Shown: positions 8,534 to 13,444 of the stretch, one piece after another
Layout of the letters: each line of letters begins with the position of its first letter
Position numbering within the stretch: position 1 is the first letter of the stretch
Source: Deltaproteobacteria bacterium
Lineage (GTDB): Bacteria; Desulfobacterota; Desulfuromonadia; Desulfuromonadales; JAAYDE01
DNA: 13,444 bases
Reading direction: 5' to 3'
Assembly (NCBI GenBank): GCA_017417085.1
Contig: JAFPZV010000285.1
Location: 1-13,444, forward strand
The notes under the pieces: generated by a model
Seen by the model: the letters and a program-made list of their open reading frames with translations, nothing else
Database searches by the model: none
What the model was told of the DNA's origin: nothing
Made by a program: the position numbers and the translations under genes

Positions 8534-8725
8534 ATGTCTCGCATTTGTGCCGTTTGCGGCAAAAAATCCATGACCGGCAACAACGTCAGCCATGCTCACA
8601 ACAAAACCAGAAGCACCTGGCTTCCCAACTTACAGAAAGTGAAGATCATTGAAAACGGCACTACGCATTCCGTCAACGTCTGCACCCGTTGCCTGCGTTC
8701 CGGTGCGGTGACCAAGGCCTTGTAA
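8534..8725 (+). CDS. rpmB: 50S ribosomal protein L28, zinc-binding form
   Basis: The 63-residue protein is bacterial ribosomal protein L28 of the large subunit. It begins [11 protein letters not shown], contains the [20 protein letters not shown] core and ends near [18 protein letters not shown]. Two CXXC pairs (C5/C8 and C50/C53) mark the zinc-binding (C+) paralogue type, as opposed to the cysteine-free form used by some bacteria under zinc limitation. An ideal AGGAGG at 8520-8525 precedes the ATG by 8 bases. It lies 41 bp after the DUF523 stop and is followed by a strong terminator. The short AT-rich gap could hold its own promoter, since L28 is needed in greater quantity than its upstream neighbours. 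Confidence 0.97.
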   Translation: MSRICAVCGKKSMTGNNVSHAHNKTRSTWLPNLQKVKIIENGTTHSVNVCTRCLRSGAVTKAL

Positions 8726-8751
8726 GCATCTTCACCGTTGTTCCCAACATG

Positions 8752-8787
8752 AAAAGCGCCCGGAAAAACAAATTTCCGGGCGCTTTT
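8752..8787 (+). terminator. Intrinsic terminator after rpmB
   Basis: A perfect 15-bp stem (8752-8766 with 8773-8787) containing GCGCCCGG, a six-base loop and a T-rich tail ends the purM-rpmB transcript. It also lies 36 bp beyond the stop of the convergent effector gene. On the minus strand the stem ends in four T, so it may serve both genes. Confidence 0.92.
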
Positions 8788-8822
8788 TGTGTCTTCCACA
8801 AAGAAAAACGCGCTTCAAAACC

Positions 8823-11105
8823 TCATGCCTTGACCCAGTTGGAGAGACCGCGGTGCGCCGCCACCGCCTCGGGACTGAAGGTGGCGTCCAGGCCCGCAAC
8901 ACCCTTGGTCTTGAAGCCGGCCAGGCCGGTATTGTACTTCTGCATCTCGTGGTTGCCACTGTTGATGGCAATCTGATCGTCGATCAGCTGTTCTTCCGCG
9001 TTGCGGGCATATTCCGGCGGCGGCACGTTGCCCTGCGGATCGAGCGACATTTTGGTCACCAAGCGCTTGATCTCCACATCCATCTGGCCGGTGCGATCCT
9101 TGCCGCTCTTGCAGTTGAAGAGCGGCATGCCGTCCATCAGGCTGGTAATCACCGCGATCCGGGAGGGCAGCAGATAGGGATTTTTCGAGGAATCGCGGTA
9201 GGCGCCGCTTGTCCACAGCTGGTTGATCTGATCGCGCAGCTGTGCCACCTGCTGCCGCTTCACGCCCGGAGGAGCACTGGTCAGAAAGGCGTTGATGCGC
9301 GCGTTGAGCTGCGTCATCGCCTGCCGGTTCATCCCGTCGGAGGTCCCCCAGCCGCCGCCCAGCGCCTGTTTGACCGCGCCGGCCTGCGCCCATTCGTTGA
9401 CGCCGAAGTTGAAGGTGAGGATCTGCGGACGGACCTGCACGGTCCGCGGGGGAGGGCCACTGTCCAGCGTCAGCGTTACCGGCTGGGGAAGGGCCTGCCC
9501 CGGCTGTGGCGTTCTGTCAAAACGGCGCCAGGCCTCGGTCTGTTCCTGCACGAACATCTTTTCCTTATTGGCGGCGCCGAAGATTTTTCCTCCCAGCCCG
9601 GTACTGCGCATCGTATCCGGCGTCATCAGGCAGATGGAGGTCAGGGGCAGCGTGACAGTCTGGCCGTTGAGCGCGCTTTGCAGCAGGGCCGGCTGCGACT
9701 CCAGCGCCATCAGCAGCGTCTTTTCCACGCGCGCGTCGTTGGCCTTCACCCGTTCCGCGCTCTCCTTGATGCCAAAAGCACAGTGAACTCCATGCCGCAA
9801 GCCCACAAAATGTATCTGATTTTGGGGATCGGCACCAGCCACCGTTACTTCGGTTTTGGCGAGATTGACCGGCAGTTTCGCGTCGGTGCTGGAACTGCAC
9901 ACACCGTTGACGCCCTCGGCCTGATGGAATTGGGCGACAGCGCCGCCGGTCTGGGAGGCTGGCGTGATGGTGGACTGCACCGTATACTCCCGTCCGCCGG
10001 CCACCAGCGGAATGTCCCGCCGGATGGTTGGCCAGGGCTCCCGGTTCAATCTCTCGTGATAGAGACGCGCGATATGCTTGTCCAGATTCGGGACGTAAAA
10101 TCCTGCCACCGTGAAAGCCCGGGAGAGGTTTTTGGCCAGAGCGGCAGGCAGATTCTTGAAGTCCTCGCCCTCCTCCCGGGAAACCTCCCGGGTTTCATTC
10201 AGCAGGAGAGAATCCTCCGCTTTCAGCATCACCAGCAGATTGCGTTCGCGCACGAACGCTTCGAGCTGCTGCTGCGAAACATTGGGGGGAAAATCGGCAA
10301 TTTTTTTGTCCATCAACTGGATAACGGCGTCATACATCAGCATGCGGGCCCGAGCCAGACTGCCAACAGTGTTGGGATAGGCGGCAATCTGACGCTCCAT
10401 AAGTTGCCGCTTGTGATCGAGCTGCCGGGCAAGCGTCTGCATATCGGCCTTAAGCGCATCGGCAAGAGCCTGCCTGTTGTTCGCCTGCGCGTCCCCCAGC
10501 GGCCCCCGATCCTCGTCCGCCATGTTCGCGCCATTGAGCGAAGCCAGAAAACCGGAGAGTTCCTGCTGCAAAGTCCGCAGTTCCGCAAGCGATTCGTCCA
10601 GCGCCGGCTGCGTGTAGTGCGCGGTGGAAAGCATGTCGGCCGCCCGCGCGCACAGCCGCTTCGCCTGGCTCCCACGGTTCAGCGTGGCCATATCGAAGGC
10701 CTCGTTCAACTGCATCGCGGAATTCCGCGTCAGCGCCCGCAGGCGGCTGACGGTTCCGGAAGAGACGTTCCCGGCCATCTGTTCCCCTTCTGCCACCAGA
10801 GCCTTGAACTGGCGCACCTTGATGTCTGTGCCCTTGGTCAATGTGCTTTCGCCGATATGTTTGGCAAAAAGCGCATCCGCGCGCTCCTTGCCGTAGCATT
10901 CCCGCAAGGCGTCGCGGATATGCAGGGCCGTCTGTTTGTTCTGTTCCCGGATGGCGGCCTTCGCGCTGAAGGCGAACCAGCCGGGTTTGCGGGTATCCAT
11001 GGTCAGGGACGGCGGCGCCTGTCCCACCCCCTGCGTCCACTGCAAACGGCCCGGAGCCTGCGCATTCAGCATCTGCGCCATATTGCCAATATCCAACGAT
11101 GTCAT
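8823..11105 (-). CDS. IpgD/SopB-type inositol phosphate phosphatase, putative type III effector
   Basis: This 760-residue protein carries the IpgD/SopB phosphatase module in its C-terminal half. Shared features with SopB/IpgD are a VNGVCSSSTDAKLPVNL segment near 399-415, GLRHGVHCAFGI at 435-446, FNFGVNEWA at 565-573, the CX5R active site NCKSGKDRTG at 664-673 (Cys665, Arg671) followed by DVEIKR, and INSGNHEMQKYNTG at 714-727. The catalytic Cys lies 95 residues from the end, about as in SopB. Enzymes of this family enter host cells and dephosphorylate phosphoinositides such as PI(4,5)P2, changing membrane trafficking and survival signalling. The protein is about 200 residues longer than SopB (561) or IpgD (538). 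The extra length is in a helical N-terminal half with coiled-coil-like stretches (about 167-190 and 211-240). It has no signal peptide or membrane span. ATG 11105 has AAAGGAGG 7 bases upstream. It follows its presumed chaperone gene by 58 bp. The active site is certain; secretion is inferred. Confidence 0.9.
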   Translation of the reverse strand: MTSLDIGNMAQMLNAQAPGRLQWTQGVGQAPPSLTMDTRKPGWFAFSAKAAIREQNKQTALHIRDALRECYGKERADALFAKHIGESTLTKGTDIKVRQFKALVAEGEQMAGNVSSGTVSRLRALTRNSAMQLNEAFDMATLNRGSQAKRLCARAADMLSTAHYTQPALDESLAELRTLQQELSGFLASLNGANMADEDRGPLGDAQANNRQALADALKADMQTLARQLDHKRQLMERQIAAYPNTVGSLARARMLMYDAVIQLMDKKIADFPPNVSQQQLEAFVRERNLLVMLKAEDSLLLNETREVSREEGEDFKNLPAALAKNLSRAFTVAGFYVPNLDKHIARLYHERLNREPWPTIRRDIPLVAGGREYTVQSTITPASQTGGAVAQFHQAEGVNGVCSSSTDAKLPVNLAKTEVTVAGADPQNQIHFVGLRHGVHCAFGIKESAERVKANDARVEKTLLMALESQPALLQSALNGQTVTLPLTSICLMTPDTMRSTGLGGKIFGAANKEKMFVQEQTEAWRRFDRTPQPGQALPQPVTLTLDSGPPPRTVQVRPQILTFNFGVNEWAQAGAVKQALGGGWGTSDGMNRQAMTQLNARINAFLTSAPPGVKRQQVAQLRDQINQLWTSGAYRDSSKNPYLLPSRIAVITSLMDGMPLFNCKSGKDRTGQMDVEIKRLVTKMSLDPQGNVPPPEYARNAEEQLIDDQIAINSGNHEMQKYNTGLAGFKTKGVAGLDATFSPEAVAAHRGLSNWVKA

Positions 11106-11163
11106 GATTTTGCCTCCTTTGGGCCCGATGTTCCTGCTCTTTCATCCGATTGTGCGTTGCGTT

Positions 11164-11619
11164 CTACTCTTCCGTTATGACGAAAGGCTGGCTTTCCTCA
11201 TGGGATTGTTCCTTCAGATCCTCATACTCCCTGCGCCAGATCTCCAGCAGCTCGGCAAAGCGCAGGATAAAGTCGCGAAGATCCTTGCCTGTACGGCCTT
11301 CCAGGAAAAAGTTCTGTTCAAGCAGCAAGGCGTTTCCGTCCGGCTCCATGGCCAGCGTCGCGCCGCCGGTTCGCTCCCAGAAGAAGTTGGCCCGCAGCAG
11401 GCCCGCAAGCAAAAACGCATTGTCCGCATCCGCCTCCTCATCACCCAGCGCGGCCATAAGGATGAGCGCGTTTTGTCCCCCATCCAGCTTGATGTGCAGG
11501 ACATCCTCCCGTTCCGACACCAGCGCGCAGTAGCCGGTTTCATCCAGAACCAGATCGCCCGCGCCCAGCAACTCCGCGCACTCCGCGAGCACCATTTGCG
11601 CAAAATCCCGCTGTTCCAT
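11164..11619 (-). CDS. CesT/SigE-family type III secretion chaperone
   Basis: The 151-residue acidic protein matches class I type III secretion chaperones of the CesT family. It has an N-terminal helix (FAQMVLAECAELLG), an LVLDETGYCALVSE strand pair, a central ALILMAALGD strand, and the characteristic LLRANFFWERTGGATLAMEPDGNALLL block at 74-100. C-terminal helices FAELLEIWRREYE follow. Such chaperones dimerise and keep the N-terminal part of one effector ready for secretion. SigE (SopB) and IpgE (IpgD) are the known counterparts, and here too the chaperone gene adjoins the phosphatase gene. ATG 11619 was chosen for the ideal GAGGAG 8-9 bases upstream; the frame extends 17 codons further without such a site. 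The chaperone is transcribed before the effector. It is somewhat longer than SigE or IpgE because of an acidic tail. Confidence 0.85.
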   Translation of the reverse strand: MEQRDFAQMVLAECAELLGAGDLVLDETGYCALVSEREDVLHIKLDGGQNALILMAALGDEEADADNAFLLAGLLRANFFWERTGGATLAMEPDGNALLLEQNFFLEGRTGKDLRDFILRFAELLEIWRREYEDLKEQSHEESQPFVITEE

Positions 11620-11847
11620 AATATTTTCTCCTCTTAAACGGCAGTGTTTTCCTCCCAGAACCCATGTCATTTCGTCAGTTCAATTAATACTTTCCCAATT
11701 CGCTGTACTATACAAAACAGCAAAATCGATACGATTTGGTGCCTAAACGCTATGCGTTCTCCAACAGTTCCTTGAAAATAACGTTTTTTTCGCTTATACG
11801 GGCGCCTGCACTGCCTCAGATTATTGAAAAAAATCCTTCAAAATACC
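11620..11847. promoter_or_regulatory. Intergenic region with three short dyads upstream of the chaperone-effector genes
   Basis: These 228 bases separate the chaperone gene from the IS promoter. Three perfect small dyads lie in a row: GCTGT-N10-ACAGC (11702-11721), AAATCG-N3-CGATTT (11723-11737) and AACGC-N3-GCGTT (11746-11758). On the minus strand, TATAGT and TATTAA are possible -10 elements, but no good -35 stands at the right distance. A promoter needing an activator would fit. The left end of the IS may also lie in this region; no terminal repeat can be assigned because the other end is not in the window. Confidence 0.35.
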
Positions 11848-11876
11848 TTGATATATAGTACTGAATATATTATAAT
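11848..11876 (+). promoter_or_regulatory. Sigma-70-type promoter of the transposase gene
   Basis: TTGATA (11848-11853) and a perfect TATAAT (11871-11876) are separated by 17 bases, almost the consensus arrangement. Transcription should start near 11883, about 19 bases before the transposase ATG. The -35 box is the left arm of an inverted repeat. Confidence 0.75.
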
Positions 11877-11891
11877 AGTACTATATATCAA
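11848..11891. repeat. 15-bp perfect inverted repeat around the transposase promoter
   Basis: TTGATATATAGTACT (11848-11862) is repeated in perfect inversion at 11877-11891, with a 14-base loop containing the -10 box. Allowing one bulged base, CC at 11846-11847 also pairs with the first two G of the ribosome-binding site. A transcript arriving from outside would fold this hairpin; a transcript from the internal promoter would lack the left arm. It could also be an operator. Confidence 0.85.
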
Positions 11892-11901
11892 AGGGGTTTT
11901 T

Positions 11902-13444
11902 ATGGCAGTTCCAGAACATATCCGCAAAGTACCGCGTCCGATCAATACTATCGTTGAAGACAACGGCCGTGACGGTCCCAATCGTTATGCTGTACGGGAA
12001 CGGATCAGCACAAAATACATTCCCGGAGGAAATCCGCAGCCTCGCAATGGCAAGGTCATCGGGCACATCTGTGGCGGCAGGTTCGTCTCCAAACAGGAGC
12101 CGTCTTCTGCTGCCGGCCCGGATATGCTTTCCTATGGAGCATCCGCCTTTGTGAAGTCGGTTTCCCGCGATCTCCTCGATGACCTCATAGATGTTTATCC
12201 GATCAAAGAGGCCTATACCATCATGGCGATCGCGACTCTGCGGATCATCAAGCCGTCTATAGTAAACGGCAGACTTTCTTCCGAGTACAACCGCACCTTC
12301 GTTTGTAGGGACTACCCCGGCATAGGGATGTCAGCCAATACCATCTCGGGCTTCCTGCAGCATCTTGGGCAGGACGGAAAGAAACGCCGGATGTTTTATC
12401 AAAAACGTGCCGCGCGGGTCACAGCTGACCACCATGTGGCGATCGACGGAATGCTCAAACAGGACACCAGTACTGTCAATGATCTTTCGGCTTTTTCCTA
12501 CAAGGCCAGGCTCAAAGGCTGCCGGGATGTTTCTGTTATTTACGCCTACGACATCGAAGCCATGGAGCCGATCTGTGCGGAGGTGTTTCCCGGCAACAGC
12601 ATCGATGCGGTCTCCTACCGCTCATTCATTCTGGATAATGACATCAAGAGCGGTATCATTATCGCAGACAAGGGTTTCCCGCCCCTCCGTATCATTCAGG
12701 AACTGGGCGACCGGCCGGATCTTCATTTCCTCACACCCATCAAGAGGAATGATTCCAGGATTGCTCACAATGCCATGCTCACCTTTGAAGGTGTCCTCGA
12801 AGGAATTGGTGACCATGTGCTTTACAAAAAGTGCTGCATCAAGGGTGGCCGTTACCTTTACTCATACAAGTCAGCAAGGAAAGCCGCTATTGAAGAGGCA
12901 GATTACCTTGCCTGCCGAGAAAAGAATAAGAACTTTATCAGCAGCAAGTACGAAAACAAACGCAGTGTCTTTGGCGTTATCGTTTTTGAGTCGGATCTGG
13001 ATATGGATCCCCAAACGGCTTACCTCTGTTACGACGAACGCTGGAAGCTGTAACTTGTTTTTCGTCAATATAAAAACGACCAATGCCTCGACAAAACCAA
13101 TGTCCAGGGTGACTTTTCCCTGATAGGATCAGAGTTCGTCAACTTTATTGCTACGGTTACCACCTGCCGCCTGCTTGGAAAGGCCAGAGACGTCAGCCTG
13201 CTGAGCAAGATGTCCTATAAAGACCTTATGGATGATCTCAGTTCTGCCTGGCGAATGGTAGATTCTCCAGAGCAGCCACGAACAGACGACGGATACTGGG
13301 TACATACCATTACTTGTGTATTCGAAGAACTTGAAGCTCTCGGATTATCAATACCAGTTCCCATGCCGGAGCCGAAGAAACGCGGCAGACCCAGAAAGGA
13401 ACCAACAGCGCAAAAAACAAAGCGTCCGAGAGGACGTCCAAGGA
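11902..13444 (+). pseudogene. IS4-superfamily (IS1634-like) transposase, nonsense mutation at the catalytic Glu; runs off the right edge
   Basis: The gene starts at ATG 11902 after AAGGGG (11891-11896) and reads 383 codons to TAA 13051-13053. The same frame then continues open to the window end with clearly homologous transposase sequence (LVFRQYKNDQ, then SLIGSEFVNFIATV), so the stop is a single interruption. The DDE residues are Asp182 in VAIDGM, Asp256 in IIADKGF, and the Glu of the Y-X2-R-X3-E-X6-K signature. Tyr377, Arg380 and Lys391 are in place, and the stop is codon 384, exactly where Glu belongs. GAA to TAA is a one-base change. The visible 3' part ends in basic GRPR repeats resembling AT-hooks. 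Without the Glu and the remainder the product should be inactive. Base composition is more AT-rich than its neighbours, as expected for an acquired element. Neither IS end can be fixed from this window. Confidence 0.88.

Noticed and set aside
10176..10197. Tandem CCTCCCGGG repeat inside the effector gene
   Set aside because: It lies in frame within coding sequence, encodes unremarkable charged residues and is only two copies.
8787..11180. A 797-codon open frame on the + strand
   Set aside because: It is antisense to the SopB-like effector, whose active-site motifs and ideal ribosome site identify the real strand. The + frame shows no motif and would run through the terminator arm region.
11702..11721. 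CTGT...ACAG resembling a LexA box
   Set aside because: The spacer between CTGT and ACAG is 10 bases, not the 8 of the enterobacterial SOS box.
11717..11737. Minus-strand GTATCG followed by a T run, resembling the Shigella MxiE box
   Set aside because: Only the first six bases and four T match; the long T run and the downstream part are missing. It is not enough to claim a MxiE-type site.
1..13444. CRISPR arrays, tRNA and rRNA genes
   Set aside because: No regularly spaced repeats and no tRNA- or rRNA-like stretches were seen on either strand.

Overview
The window is 13.4 kb of moderately GC-rich chromosome from a Gram-negative bacterium. The DHH-CBS-poly(A) polymerase fusion, a two-subunit (PyrD/PyrK) dihydroorotate dehydrogenase and the purM-purN/rpmB neighbourhood suggest a Desulfobacterota/Desulfuromonadota-type (former Deltaproteobacteria) lineage. 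That placement is an inference from gene content; no rRNA marker is present.

Region 1 (1-6254). The 3' end of a YcbK/M15-like peptidase gene on the + strand meets, across a strong hairpin terminator, a minus-strand housekeeping operon. Read in transcription order the operon is rimI (N-acetyltransferase), pyrK and pyrD (electron-transfer and catalytic subunits of a class 1B dihydroorotate dehydrogenase), a large DHH/CBS/tRNA nucleotidyltransferase fusion, and a site-2-type M50 membrane protease. A 19-codon reading frame ends in an ATGA overlap with the pyrD start.

Region 2 (6255-8787). Divergent from this, a + strand operon carries purM and purN (4-bp overlap), a DUF523 protein and rpmB (ribosomal protein L28, zinc-binding type), closed by a 15-bp-stem terminator.

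Region 3 (8823-11847). Two minus-strand genes form the most interesting module: a CesT/SigE-type type III secretion chaperone followed by a 760-residue protein whose C-terminal half is an IpgD/SopB-type phosphoinositide phosphatase with an intact CX5R active site (CKSGKDR). This is the chaperone-effector arrangement of sigE-sopB and ipgE-ipgD, here in a genome that looks far from the enterobacteria. No secretion apparatus genes lie in the window. The intergenic region upstream holds three short perfect dyads roughly two helical turns apart.

Region 4 (11848-13444). An IS4-superfamily (IS1634-like) transposase gene runs off the right edge. An in-frame TAA sits exactly where the catalytic glutamate of the Y-R-E-K signature belongs, so the element is probably a fresh pseudogene. 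Its promoter (TTGATA-N17-TATAAT) is buried in a 15-bp perfect inverted repeat, an architecture that could silence translation of read-through transcripts.

The housekeeping operons make pyrimidine and purine nucleotides, mature tRNA ends and support translation. The effector/chaperone pair and the IS form an accessory patch inserted beside them.
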